Source: Microcebus murinus (lineage: Eukaryota > Chordata > Mammalia > Primates > Cheirogaleidae). Taken from it: a stretch of DNA of 64,000 nt. The stretch is taken from positions 68,054,501 to 68,118,500 of the forward strand of contig NC_134109.1 in the NCBI RefSeq assembly GCF_040939455.1, written 5' to 3'. Under the pieces are notes generated by a model. It saw only the letters and a list, made by a program, of their open reading frames with translations. It was not told the DNA's origin and did no database searches. Both the position numbers and the translations under genes were made by a program. The first letter of the stretch is position 1. Each line of letters begins with the position of its first letter. This document shows positions 36,961 to 48,254 of the stretch, piece after piece.

Positions 36961-37119
36961 AATCTTTCAGGGAAGCAATTTTCAACACACACTAAGAGTC
37001 TCAAAAACATTTATGCCCTTTGAACCAGCAATTTCTAGTAATCATCAGAGATGTAGTAAAGATTTTGTGTATGTGTGGGGCAATGCAAATGGTAAAGAGG
37101 GCAGAGTGGAGAGTTGTAT

Positions 37120-37880
37120 AAGAAGGAACCTTTATTTGTGTGAGCTTAAAGTGAGGGAGGAATCTAGACTCCCAGATTTCTGGCTGGATTAGAATCTTGG
37201 CAGATATTGAGGTTATTCACAAAGAAGGGACGCCCAAAGGAAAAGCAGGTGTGAGGGGAAAGATAATGTGGTCAGGGTTAGATGTACTGAATTGAGATGA
37301 CTTTGTGTCACTCTGTTGGAGTTGTCCAGTAAGAAAACATACGTGTCTGGAGCTCAGCAGCACAACCTAGTGCAAGATAAGGATTTGGTCATTGAAGCCA
37401 CGAGCTGGATAAGATTGTCCTAGGGAGAGTCAGCAGAGTGCAAAAGAGAAGAGAGTGCAGGACAGAACCTGGGATTGCAGTATGAACAAGAGGAGCCCAG
37501 AGAGAAGAAAGTGAGCAGGAGATCGAAGTCAAAAGAGAAGAAATATTAAAGATTAGGGGATGGTGAACAGAGTGAAATGGTGCACTCAGGGAGTTTGTAA
37601 TCCAAATGAAGAAGTCATGTAGGAGAAGAGTTGCCCATGACTGTACTTGATTAAGCGCCCAAGGATATAGCCAGTACTTACAGGGCTGACAATGGAATTG
37701 ACCTGAAATTTGATAAAGGTGATGGGACTTAACTGGGCCTGAAATGTAAGTAGAATTGAAACTGGGAGGGATCTTTTCAAATGAGGAAATGAGATTTGTT
37801 CAAATTCATTCTTATACCTAAAATAACCATTAATAAAAGTGGATTTCCTGTTGATAGTGGTCAGCAATGTCATCTTTGAA
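37120..37880 (-). repeat. L2 LINE fragment, antisense
   Basis: Antisense L2 text in consensus order: 'ggagttgtccagtaagaaaa', 'gtctggagctcagcagcaca', 'tggtcattgaagccacgagc', 'agggagagtcagcagagtgc' and 'caggacagaacctgggattg'. Confidence 0.65.
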
Positions 37881-38589
37881 TAGTGAAGACAGCATTTGAT
37901 TCCCTTTTAGTTATAACATTTGGTCCTAACTCTGACTGTTGGCTAAACAGTATCATATAAATCTGAGTGTGGTGTTACCTGACATCATGTACAAGATTAA
38001 ATTCAAGGACATCATGACAAGAAAGCAGTATGGCTTATATGTAGTGAATTCATTCCAGAAAAACAGAGGTGTGTAACTTTTAGGAGAGCATGTGAGTCAA
38101 TTCCAATGGGAAAAGGCAGGTCTTTGCTATATGCCCTCTTAATTTTATGGCATCTAATTCTAAAATTCCTTTGATTTCATGCAGCTATTCCTAGCTGTGA
38201 AGTTGCAGATTCTGTGCCCCATCTTTTCCCTGTCCTCTGGTGGCTAAACTATGGCTATATATAAGGAAAAGGAGATTTTCTTGTGCTCTTTCCCCACTCC
38301 CCTGCACCTTCCAGTCCCTTTTCCAACTTCCTGTTCCACCCCGTTGCCCTCTTCCTTCTTGGGAACACTTGACTTGCAATGCGGCATGGGCAATAACTCT
38401 TAATTTACCTGCTGAAGTACCTTGAGGACGGACACGGTCAGGCGTTACCTTGGGAAATAACTTGTCAAAACCCGCCTATAGGCGAGTCTGCCCACAATGT
38501 GTCATAGTGATTGCTTTCCCTGGGCCAACAACATATCTTCAAAGAAGAAGGGACGGAATAAAGAAAAGTCATTGGAAAACCAGGTTCCT

Positions 38590-38710
38590 GTGCTAGCCAT
38601 GTCATTGTCCTGGTGATAAAGTCTTGTGCAAGGTTCTTAACCTCTACTAAGCTCAATCTTAGTGGAATTGTGACAATCAAATGACATAGTATTTATGAAG
38701 GTGTCTTATG
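38590..38710 (+). repeat. MIR-like SINE fragment, sense
   Basis: 'gtgcaaggttcttaacctct', then 'ggaattgtgacaatcaaatg' and 'atagtatttatgaaggtg'. Diverged. Confidence 0.45.
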
Positions 38711-38719
38711 CTTGCAAAA

Positions 38720-40020
38720 TGCTATTCTCATGGCAGGCAGTGGTGGTTGGCTTTCACCATAGTCAGGAATATAATGTGAAAGTCTCCTCCTAAATCTGTT
38801 CTGAAGACCCCAATCTTGCATTCCAACTCGTGCGCTCAACCAGATTTCTCCAGGGCTACATCTACTTTGCTCCCTCTTCCTCTGTGCTAATTTATCCTGG
38901 TTTATGTAGTGCTTGATGCAGTTGAGTAACACTGAGTTAATCCCATTCTCCCTCCCTTAGTGCATAGTTGAAGCCCTTGAAATCTACCCTTAAAGAAGAA
39001 AAATGGAAAACCATTTACTAAGTGCTTCTACCAGGCCAGGCACTTTCTTTATCTGAAAACCACAAACCACAGACGGTTCGCACAGAGGAGAAATTAGGAA
39101 GCCTTTGCAGCTGAGACTAGTGGAAATCGCATTTCTATTAAAAGCTGTCTGGCTAGATGTATCCATCCCAGGTACAAAGTTAAATAATGTCATAAACTTA
39201 TTCAAAGACATAAATCTATTATATAAAATGCCATTAAATATCTTCTACTCAATGTTAACAAAATGCAGCTATAAATCTCCTTGTAGTCATTTTGCAAGTT
39301 GCTAGTTCTCTGTGGGTTATACATCTGCAACTTCTGCACTAATGAATTTTGCTGCCCAGTTCTAGCAAATGAGATGTCAGGAATGCATGACCCTTTGAGA
39401 TGTGATGGTTTCAACTTTCTTGGTATCATCACTCCTGAATTTAGGAGTGCCAGGTTTCTTCTAGGGCTGGTTTCTGCAACCATTTTTTACCTGCTGGTTA
39501 AGTGTGGTGCTGAGGCTCCGGGTACTAGAGATCAGAAGCAAGGAGGCCCTACCGTCCGAGCCATGGTACAGGATTCAGGCTGGGAGACGACACCTCTGCT
39601 TTGAACTTTTGAGACTAACGCACAACACTTATGTGCAGCTATACATTCGGGGGTATTGCTTACTTGCTGGATGAAGGGGTAAAGTGGAGGACAAGAGTTG
39701 AAAGGAGAATGAAACATTATATTGAGAAAAGTTCTGTGGCCCCAGTTTTCCTGTGGTGGTTCACCTAAACCACAGGTCAAAAGGAAATGCACATAAGATC
39801 CAGATATGTCTTGCTGAACTTGTACAGTTCTGTGGACTTGTCAGAATTCTCAGTGACCTTTGCAATCCAGGTCCTGAATCCAGATAGGCACTGTGCTGTT
39901 GAGCCTCCCCAGGTAGCACACTGGCAGGAGGGAAGCATCTGGCATGTCAGTGGTGGGAGTCCGTAGCAGCATTCAGGATTTGCTCAGTCAAATCCTGCAG
40001 TCAGTGGCTGTTCTTCCTAC
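38720..40020. other. Intronic stretch upstream of the SNARE exon, nothing recognised
   Basis: No named repeat. Short ORFs on both strands (for example 39202-39483 minus and 39299-39604 plus) have no recognisable domain and no exon-like boundaries. Confidence 0.4.
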
Positions 40021-40028
40021 AAGTGAGT

Positions 40029-40380
40029 CAGTCAGACCAAAGCAGAAGAAACGCCAGCTTGTCTCCTAGACACGAGGCTGGGGGCCTTTCCACGGAGTGG
40101 CCCGCACTCCTCTCCCCGGGCACTTCCCTCCGGCAGGGTCTGGTCACCGTAGGTCTGCCATGCCGGCTTCTGAGGCTCTTGCTTTCCTTCTTTCAGGAAA
40201 CAGCATCCTCCACTCCGCTGCCGACAGCGTGACCAGCGCGGTGCAGAAGGCGAGCCAGGCCTTGAACGAGCGCGGGGAGCGGTTAGGCCGGGCAGAGGAG
40301 AAGACAGAAGACCTGAAGAACAGCGCCCAGCAGTTTGCAGAAACTGCGCACAAGGTGGGCCGACAGAGGGGCGGGGGTCT
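40029..40380. promoter_or_regulatory. CpG-rich patch around the SNARE exon
   Basis: About 20 or more CpG dinucleotides fall in roughly 350 bp, spanning the end of the intron, the whole 40197-40354 exon and the first bases of the next intron. The surrounding intron is AT-rich and CpG-poor. This resembles a small intragenic CpG island. Regulatory function is not shown; coding constraint explains only the exonic part. Confidence 0.4.
40197..40354 (+). CDS. STXBP6: STXBP6 (amisyn) penultimate coding exon, R-SNARE motif
   Basis: This 158-bp exon is preceded by a strong pyrimidine tract and CAG acceptor (tttccttctttcag) and followed by a GTGGGC donor at 40355. It finishes the Gly codon begun at base 80 and then encodes 52 residues beginning NSILHSAADSV and ending FAETAHK, about residues 152-203. 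This is nearly the whole R-SNARE coiled coil. By alignment with VAMP-type R-SNAREs the zero-layer arginine is the CGC codon at 40271-40273, within NERGERLG (about residue 176). In the family this helix takes the VAMP position in a four-helix bundle with syntaxin and SNAP-25. Unlike VAMP, amisyn has no membrane anchor, so it forms fusion-inactive complexes. The exon ends in phase 0 and joins the terminal exon at 46425. It sits in a CpG-rich patch unlike the surrounding AT-rich intron. The frame is also open on both intronic sides; see findings. Confidence 0.97.
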
Positions 40381-42169
40381 CAGTGCTGGGCTGTCGGGGA
40401 GCTACGGTGACAAGAAACTTTATTTCAGTATTTTCCATGATGAGAGATACAAAATCAAGCTTTTTTTTGTTTTGTTTTTGGCCCATTTATTCAATTCCCA
40501 TCTGCTGTTCTCTAAATGCCAGAGTCTTGAAAAATGTATTCTTGTACCTGGTTTCTGTGGTTATCTCCTTTCTGATGGCCTCATCCCTCTCTGACCTTCT
40601 GACCTTGGATCTTTAGGAAATATGGACCATCTTTAGCTCCTGCCCAGGGTTCAAGTTTCAGGGCACAGGACGAGGGGGGACAAAAAGAAGTCAGGTCTTA
40701 GAATATCCCTCTATCCCTCTCCCTTGGCCCATGCATGGAGGACTTCAGGCTGCTCATGCTTATTTTTCCATCCTGTTCTGAGTCTTCTATGCTATGTCCT
40801 CACCACATGCAAAGCAAACCCAAGTCCCAAGGCACAGCGCACCTCAGGGCCAGTTTTCCCTCTGAGAGGGGCCCCGATTGTTATTTCGGAGCTCAGTTCT
40901 TTAAGAATGACCAGTCCGATGCTGAGCTGCCAACAAGATTCCCTCCAAACCCAGAGAATGGCGTTGCCCACGTGACCGAGCCTGCACTAGGCACATTCGC
41001 ACAATCGCTAAGAACCGTGCCTTTCAGAAGGGAAAAGGGGAGTTGTTATTGGCAGCCGGCTATCTAAGCAGTCACAGACCAAAAGACAGAGCCCTGTTGT
41101 TCAGGTGATAAAGAGAATTTATTACTGTTCCTGTGCTCGGATCAAAGGGCAGTTCTCTTCTGGTTGGTTTGAATTTAGATTTCCAGAAACAACATCTGCT
41201 GATGACTTGCGTTGGCATGTCAGACTCATGATCTAGCCCTTCGGATACGCTTTTCAGGTGACCTTTGGGGAAAAAAATTAACTGGCTTTAACAGAAACCC
41301 CACTTTTGCTATTTAAACAAGAATGGATAACCTAAAACTTTCCACAGCTGAGCCGGAGGGTCACACTCAGGCCCAGCTGGGGATCCGATTCCAGTGGCTG
41401 CTTCCTGCCTTCTCTTCCGGCATCCCCCTCGTGCAGATCTGTCTTGTTGTCTCGTTTATTCTCTGTCGTGACAGGGTTCTCCTGCACGGCTGCATAGGGG
41501 GCCCACTTGGAGTCCCGTGGAGGAAAACGGGCCAGATCTGTCTGGAATTGCAGGCAGCTGTGCCGGAGGCCAGAGCCTCAGATTGCTGTTGCAGGGGGAG
41601 TGAGTGAGCTCAGATTTAAGGTTTCCCTGATCCCTTTGTAATTCCCTGATCCTCCCTTTGTAATTAATACTCAGATAGTGATGAGATGGAAATGCTAGAA
41701 TTCATTAGAAATGTGAATCTTCATTTATAACAGCAGTAGCTTAATACCATTTGAATAGGGGATGGACAGTGAAAATCTGGGGAAACAGAGTGTCGAGTTA
41801 GGGAAGGCAAGGCTAAAGGGAATAACTTTATGACTGTCTTCAAGTCTGGGAAAGGTGATAGTGCAGGCAATTATTTTTCATGTCTTCCCACACAGAACAG
41901 AGCAATCAATAGTGCACTGATAAAATTCTGCCAGAACAAGTGTTCAGGTTAATGATTAAACCATGAACCAGGTTACCAAGGAAGACCATGAAATCGCCCT
42001 TCCTAAAGTGCAGTAAACAATGCCTGGATGTCATCTACGGAGGTGTCCCTCTCAAAGGGGGTTGCATAAACACTGGGTTGGATAACCTAATCAGATGGCC
42101 TGAGTTCTTGGCCCTGGTAGCCCTGTTTCCCTGATATCATGGCCAAGTGTGCTAGGTAGCTGGGAAAGT

Positions 42170-42390
42170 AATATGGTATAGTAGTTAATATCTTGTGTTT
42201 GAATCCAGCTCTGTCGTTAACCATCTCAGTGACCTTGGGCAAGTGCTTAATTTCTCTAAGCCTAAGTATCTTCATCAGTAAAATAGTGCTAATTAATAAT
42301 AGTATGTACCTCCTAGGATGTGGAGAGAATTGGATACGTTCAAAGCTCTTAGCATAATATGTAGCACATTTGAATTGCTATTATTTATAA
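42170..42390 (+). repeat. MIR SINE, sense
   Basis: 'agtagttaatatcttgtgtt', 'gaatccagctctgtcgttaa', 'cagtgaccttgggcaagtgc', 'aattggatacgttcaaagct' and 'cttagcataatatgtagcac'. Well preserved in the core. Confidence 0.8.
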
Positions 42391-44009
42391 TTAGTTCTTT
42401 AACAACTGTTTCTGCTGAACCTGCCCTATTCAGTCGCATGAGGAGCAGAGTGAGGGGCTTGGAGAATCCTCACTGGCACTTGAGGGTCCTCAGCACGTGG
42501 ATAGGGAAGAAATGGAGGGCAAGATTTTGTGCCTTCCAAACTCTAAGGGAAAGGGGTGAGAGGGCTCTCTGCTAAATGATGTTACTATCTAAACACAGGG
42601 CATCCTCAAAATAGGACCTGTCAGAACTTATGAGGCTACCAAAAGCAAAGAAAAGGGGCCTCTGGCTTGACCAGGGTGAGAATCTATGCCATGCAGTTAC
42701 CTGCTTTCAGTAGAGAGGTTCGAGGCACGGGCAGTTTGTATTTATTTTGGCTTCCCCTCCTGTCGATGTTCTCAGGGAGAGCGGGAGGGCCTGCTGGTGG
42801 CTGTTAGTGGTATGAGGGAGGGTGAGAGAGACCGTGTCATAGCCAGACTTGCAGTTTTCTGAAGCTGGGATGTGTGCCTATGAATCACTGGCATTGGCAG
42901 CATTCCTAACGAGCAGGCTGACCTCTTTAGATAAGGTGTGACTGTTTTCCCAGGGACTGGAATTCCTGATTTGGACCCGCTAGCGTAGGCAGGCCACGAA
43001 GAGGTCATTTCACCGGCCAGGTCCCAGCCAGACCTGCTGGTGAGGGGAGAGTTCAGAGATGGAATCAGGCCTTCCCCCCAACCCCCTGCCCCAGACAGGT
43101 GTGGCTCTGTAGACTCACAAAGAGAGGGCCGTGTTTACAGGGAGGCACAGTGCACATGGTAGAGTCGTGAGCAGAGAACAGCCATTCCAGGTGACAACCT
43201 CCCCTAGCTCCTGGTTAAATAAGGGCACCCAACCCCAGCTGGAGAGTATGGCACACCTTTCTAGGCTGGAGTTCAAAAGGATCTTTGGGCTGAGAGCTTT
43301 TCCCAGGACTCCTGCAATGATCCAGGTACAAGAGTGAATGGATCATTTTTGTACAACGCTGCCTTCTAGATAGGTCGGTGCTCGTCCTCTCCAGAGCAAA
43401 AGGACGATGATCCTTCGGCCCCCTCAGCCCCCAGATCCAGTTCACCCGGCTTGCGGAAGTGTGGTCCCTTCCCGAGCTGTGGGCTTGGCACAGTCCCAGC
43501 CCTTAGGAAAGCGCAGCTCAACCACAGAAGCAGCTCACTCACTGCACCCTGCCCCCAAAAGCACGAAGCTGTGGTGTGTGCAGCGCTTTGATGGCCTGCC
43601 ACGGGCAGTGAGTCAGCAGGCAAAAGCGTTACCCACACCTAGGCATCCTCAAATGACATTTCTCGCAGAAAAGAACATTGATCTGCCTTGTTTTGCACAA
43701 GCCTACGTCTGTGGGGGAGGAGGGGAGCGTGGTGTTTCTCTCACTGGGAGGGAATGGCTGTCTCTATCCATCCTATAGTCAGGTGCTTCCCTTGGGTCTT
43801 TAGGCCAGAAGCGACCTCAAGAACTCAGATCTCTTAAAGTATCTCCCGGATATCAGTCACGATTTCGTTATCATTATTTAGGTGGAATGGGTTACATAGC
43901 ATTGAAAGAGAAGGCTTCCCACGAGATACGAAGCAAACAAAATATCTCAAAAGGACATTTTAAACTGCTTTGGGAACTGTGACACCTAAACAAATCCATC
44001 AGCATTTAG

Positions 44010-44150
44010 AGTTGAACACTGTTTTACAGAAATATGAGGAAGCTGAGGTATGGAGCAGCTGTGGCTTAAGAGCTCAAGGTCGTGCAGCAGATTTGTAGCA
44101 GCAGGTGTCCTGACCTCACTGCGTCCAGTGCTCTTTCTGCCCTGTCTTCC
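44010..44150 (-). repeat. MIR-like SINE fragment, antisense
   Basis: 'ctgttttacagaaatatgag', 'gaagctgaggtatggagcag' and 'ctcaaggtcgtgcagcagat', then 'ccagtgctctttctgccctg'. Confidence 0.6.
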
Positions 44151-44216
44151 TGCCTTCCATATTCTAAAGCTCCTAATTCCCAGGGAATTTTTAAAGAACT
44201 AGAACGATGCCACTTA

Positions 44217-44581
44217 TTTAGTCTGTTTAGGCTGCTGTAGCAAAATACCACAAACTCAGTAGCTTACAAACAACAGAAATTTATTTCTTACAGTTCTGGA
44301 GGTTGGGAAGTCTAAGATCAAGGCACCGGCAGATTCAGTCTGGCGAGGGCCTGCTTCCTGTTCCATAGATGGCACCTTCTCACCCTGTCCTCCTGTGGTG
44401 GAAGGGACAGGGGTCTCTGGCCAGCCTCTTTATCAGGACACTAATTTCATTCACAAGGGCTCTCCCCTCATGACCTAATCACCTCCCAAAGGCCCCACCT
44501 TCTGATACCATCATCTTAGGGGTTAGGTTTTAACATATGAATTTGGGGGTGGGGAGCATGGAACATTCAGACCATGGCAAT
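44217..44581 (-). repeat. MLT1 (MaLR) LTR, antisense, full length
   Basis: The + strand opens 'gtttaggctgctgtagcaaaa' and 'ccacaaactcagtagcttac', continues 'ctcatgacctaatcacctcc' and ends 'acatgga'-like text 'ggaacattcagaccatggca'. On the minus strand it starts TGCCATGGTCTGAATGTTCC and contains AATAAATTTCTGTTGTTT. Solo LTR in the last intron, better preserved than the one at 13.86 kb. Confidence 0.92.
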
Positions 44582-44994
44582 ACCTCAAGTAGCAAAATGT
44601 CCAATCCAGCTGTATTTCTGCAAAGCTTAGTGATCATGGCCCAGGGGCTCCTCTTAGCTCCATTCCTGACGCACTGTCATGGCATCCAGGGTCTGGTTTG
44701 AGCAGCAGCACAATCACTGCTGAAGATTGATGTCAGTGGTAACTTGGCACGAGCCTGTTAGCAGAAAGTTAACAGCTGAATGAATACCAGGACAGCAGCA
44801 CTGATCAAATATTTATGGTTGATATTTATTATGCACAACACTTAACAGCTCTGTGTTGATTTGATGGTCCATGTTGCTGAATAATGCATAAGAACTAGAG
44901 ACAGAGCAAGACGGGGGGACCAAATAGTGGTGGGGCTCAGTGTGTGGCCAAGGGTGGCACAGATCTGAGGTAGAGCCCTGGCTCTGCCATTTGC

Positions 44995-45125
44995 ACCAAC
45001 CATGTTTCCTGGACTGTAAACTCTTTGAGGTCAGGAGTCATTAGCCACCTCTACCCTTCTTGGCAAAAGCCCACAGCACTCGGCGTGGCAGCCTGGGCAT
45101 GCTCAGAACTTCACAAACACTGTGT
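44995..45125 (+). repeat. L2 3' fragment, sense
   Basis: 'ggactgtaaactctttgagg' and 'tcaggagtcattagccacct' are the L2 text around 'gactgtgagctccttgaggg'. 'ccacagcactcggcgtggca' follows in place of the cagcacc...tggcac end. Confidence 0.55.
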
Positions 45126-46424
45126 CTGACAGTTGACAACTGTCAGCATCAGCACTGCAGCAGGTCTCTGGAGGTCTTCACTGCCAGACAGAACTAACAG
45201 GAGCTCTTTCAGCTGAGGCTTTCCAAGCAGAGATTAATCCACACGAGGGTGGATCCACAGGCTTCTCCATCACATACAGGCCTGGCCGGGGCACTGGTGC
45301 TTTTGCTGGTGGCCTAGCTGAGATGGCATCCCAGGGTTAAAACTTCTTTGTCAAAGACATCAAGAAGAAAAAGGAAGGACTCAGATTGCCCTGGGATTTG
45401 CTGGAGGAAGGGGTTATTGACATCGTCTGGAATGATGCAGAGCACCACTGGGTGGAATCAGTGGGCTCTGTCTTATTCTTAAAAGGCAGATGGTCTGGTC
45501 GGGATGCAGATGACAGGGCTTTCTACAAAGTTATCACCTACATAGAATCCCCTGTTCTTCCCTCATATCTTTCCTCAAGGATTTCTGAGCCTCAGAACCT
45601 TAACCCCAGTTGCTCCCAGCCCCAACCACGGGGATTAATCCCTAAACAGGAGCAGCCTCGGTTAGCCTTCTGTTCATCAGTGAATGGGCTCCTTGGTAAA
45701 GAACTGGCTGAGAAAAGCAAAAACAGATTTAATTGTATGTTCTGTACCTGCATATAATTTCCTTAAATACCTCATCATGGGCTCCAGCTGGGCTTGGGAA
45801 ACTGTTGAATGATACAGTGGTATGTGATGTTACCATTTATAAAGATCTAACATTTCAATAGACCACCTTTGTTAAACACCAGTGGGGAAGGAATAAGTTA
45901 AAGTCTGGATTTGGTCTATTGCTCGGCCTTAGTAACACAATTAAATGGTCAGGTGCTTTGGACTTGGTAGAATGTCCAGGCTGGATGTGGAGTAGATTAT
46001 TGCAGATTGTCTCTCTACAAGCTATTAATTTTCAATATTTCATGAGATGTCAGTAAATACTGACATTTTAGGAGTGTAGCTTTTTTGGATAACCAGAAAC
46101 GTGAGGACCCCAGCTGCTGCTCCTGCCTGTGCATTGGTTTTTCCATTTGTTCCTCCAGTGGGATGAAAGACCACACAGCATTCTCTCCCACCTGGACCCA
46201 CGCACCAACAAAATCACTGTAAGCAAGAGTAACGCATGCAATGTTAAATGAACAATTTGAGAACAGGTTGCATATTTACTAGGTGCCACTGTAAAAACAG
46301 TAACGGTGATCTGCCACACAGAGTAGAAGCCTGGTGCTGCTTCTCACTGTGGATGTGAAGAGAGGGAGCAGCCCAGTGAAGTCTCCCTGCTAATGAGGTC
46401 TCACTTTTCTCATTCTCTCCTTAG

Positions 46425-46448
46425 CTTGCCATGAAGCACAAATGTTGA
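46425..46448 (+). CDS. STXBP6: STXBP6 (amisyn) terminal coding segment and stop
   Basis: After a strong pyrimidine tract and acceptor (cattctctccttag) the last exon codes for only seven residues, LAMKHKC, then TGA at 46446-46448. This is the expected amisyn C-terminus and completes the last SNARE layers begun in the exon at 40197 (phase 0 junction after AETAHK). The chain ends in a cysteine just after the SNARE helix, with no transmembrane segment. That agrees with amisyn being soluble or peripheral rather than anchored like VAMP. The rest of the exon is 3' UTR. Because so little coding sequence is present, ab initio gene finders could miss it. Confidence 0.95.
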   Translation, partial: LAMKHKC

Positions 46449-47448
46449 GAAACTGCCCATCCTGGTGACCCTCTTAAGAGAAATGGAAGAGTTTGTTCAG
46501 CAGTTTTTACAAGAATTCCGGACTTCCGCTTGCTTCTTTTTTTCCAATATTTGGACATTTAGAGTATTTTTGTTTTTCCTTTTCAAATGTTACTATGAAA
46601 GAAAAGGTGTTGTGTTTATACATTTCCCTAATGATCTTGCTAGGAAATGCTACAATAGCATCAGCTTCATTTTGGTTTTGTTTTTATTCCCCTGTGCGTG
46701 TGTGTATGTGTGTTTGAATGTGTTTTCCTTTTGAAAAAAATTTTTTTGTAGTTTGAATATGCAATTTGGACCAAATGATAAACGGAGCTAGGTCAAAGTT
46801 GTCAACATGTAGTTTTTTCCCCTGATACTAAGCAGGAAGACATCAGATGCTATTGTTCCTGGATGAAAATAAAAGTCAAGCAGTGATTGGTTTCACTCAT
46901 TCTTCTAGCTGCTCCTAATTTGAAGGTTAAAATTCTATATTATGGAAAACAGTGGATTTATCATGGAAATAGCAATCTTAGACTTTGCCCTTTACGTAGT
47001 AATCTTTTTGCATGAACCATCACCAGCATTCAAAAAAACAAATCAGAATCACAGATAGAAATCTGCTTTCTGAGCTACAGTTTAAATACTCCTGCTGTTG
47101 CTTCCAGGCTGATTATTTGGAATTATCATATGAAGGATAAAAATTTGAGAGTAAAAACCTAAGGAAAAGCCTATTTAAAACCCTCTGTGTATTCATGGAT
47201 GTTTGTCTCTTTTGTCATTGCCCCAATTGTGGTAGCTGCTATTGAAAGGTGGTTTTTTTTATCAAAAATTGATTTGTCCAGATAAAGGTCTGTGTCAATG
47301 ATAATGTGAAAACATACTACATTTAAAATGTTTTTTTCTTGTCTTACAAAGTCGTGCCTATTTTAGAGACAACCTCACAATGTCCTTGGGAAAGGGCCTT
47401 CAATATTTTGGTATCTGAGTTTTGGAGGTTTTGATGCTGTTATTGCTG

Positions 47449-47461
47449 TTTATTTATTTAA
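47449..47461 (+). promoter_or_regulatory. AU-rich element candidate in STXBP6 3' UTR
   Basis: Two overlapping ATTTA pentamers (47452-47456 and 47456-47460) lie in a T-rich run. This is the form of a class of AU-rich mRNA instability element. It lies in the proximal UTR, so both short and long UTR isoforms would carry it. Function is inferred from the motif alone. Confidence 0.3.
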
Positions 47462-47572
47462 TGTAATTTAACATGTGGCTTTCTTGACAAATTGCATTTC
47501 ATGGCAATTGCAACTTGCTGAATATGACATAAAACACCACAGTCGTGATGCCTTTGCATTCCAGGCAGATTA

Positions 47573-47578
47573 AATAAA
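47573..47578 (+). terminator. Candidate proximal poly(A) signal, AATAAA
   Basis: Canonical AATAAA about 1.13 kb after the stop codon. A GT-rich downstream element follows 25-50 bases later (ttttctgtgtagggtt). This is the best-looking cleavage context among the four AATAAA candidates after the stop. Confidence 0.45.
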
Positions 47579-48210
47579 ATTGGTCACATTCCTCCTGATT
47601 TTCTGTGTAGGGTTCAGAGTCTAGAAGTTTTGTTTCCTAGAGTGTTAAAATGCTAAACCTAAAAAAGCTGTTCTTTTTCTTAATGAAAAAGGAGGCAGGC
47701 TGCACATCTTAGGCACGCTGTGGGCCTCCCACTGCGGTGCATTGATTTTTAAGCTGCCTGAATTGTCAGGACCCCTTCTGTTCCTTCCTATCCATTGAGC
47801 CAGTAAAGTCTATACTATACTATAGCCTCTTACATAGCAGCGTAAGATGACTCTTGGATAATTAATGCTCATTTAAATAGCTTGAATTCTCCTGATAAAG
47901 CATTCCCAAGGAGACAGAAAGTCTATTAGGGGAAAAAATATTGTAGGCAGTGCATGTCCAAAGGGAGATGGGACTTGCTGGAGACAAATGGCTGAATCCT
48001 CTTAAAGATGATCCAATTCAAAAAAACTCTGTAAAATTTATATAGTAAATTATGTAAGTTTAATATTTTATACTTTTAGTGTCTTAAAAGTTTAAAGAAG
48101 TAAGGAACAACATGCCATTTGGTGGGTACCATTAGAAGACTATATAATTGCTAAGAAAAGCCCCAAATAGCACTCCAAACAGATTTTGTGTGCAGACCTC
48201 TGTTCAGAAA

Positions 48211-48254
48211 ACATATACACACACACATACACATACACATACAGAGAGAGAGAA
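48211..48254. repeat. (CA)n/(CATA)n then (GA)n microsatellite
   Basis: 'acacacacacatacacatac' followed by 'agagagagagaa'. It lies inside the putative distal 3' UTR and is the only clear simple repeat there. Confidence 0.85.

Larger units (their letters stand above)
81..40196 (+). other. STXBP6 intron between the 1-80 and 40197 exons
   Basis: A 40,116-bp phase-1 intron with GTGAGT donor and TTTCAG acceptor. It is AT-rich and filled with interspersed repeats that are listed separately. I saw no additional exon, RNA gene or intact retrogene in it. The many short ORFs on both strands are chance or repeat-derived. Confidence 0.85.
40355..46424 (+). other. STXBP6 last intron
   Basis: A 6,070-bp phase-0 intron with donor GTGGGC and acceptor CTCCTTAG. 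The donor departs from consensus at +4 and +6 but keeps G at -1 and +5. It contains a MIR (42.2 kb), a MIR-like piece (44.0 kb), an MLT1 LTR (44.2 kb) and an L2 scrap (45.0 kb). I recognise nothing in the stretches 40600-42150, 42400-44000 and 45130-46400. Confidence 0.85.

Noticed and set aside
40144..40353. Minus-strand ORF opposite the SNARE exon
   Set aside because: It is the antisense shadow of a GC-rich coding exon.
45386..45757. 123-codon ORF in the last STXBP6 intron
   Set aside because: I considered a retrogene fragment, but found no match from memory, no poly(A) tail and no target-site duplications.
46868..46873. AATAAA as the main poly(A) site of STXBP6
   Set aside because: Possible, but the 47573 signal has a better GT-rich downstream element and the repeat-free block extends further; kept only as a candidate.
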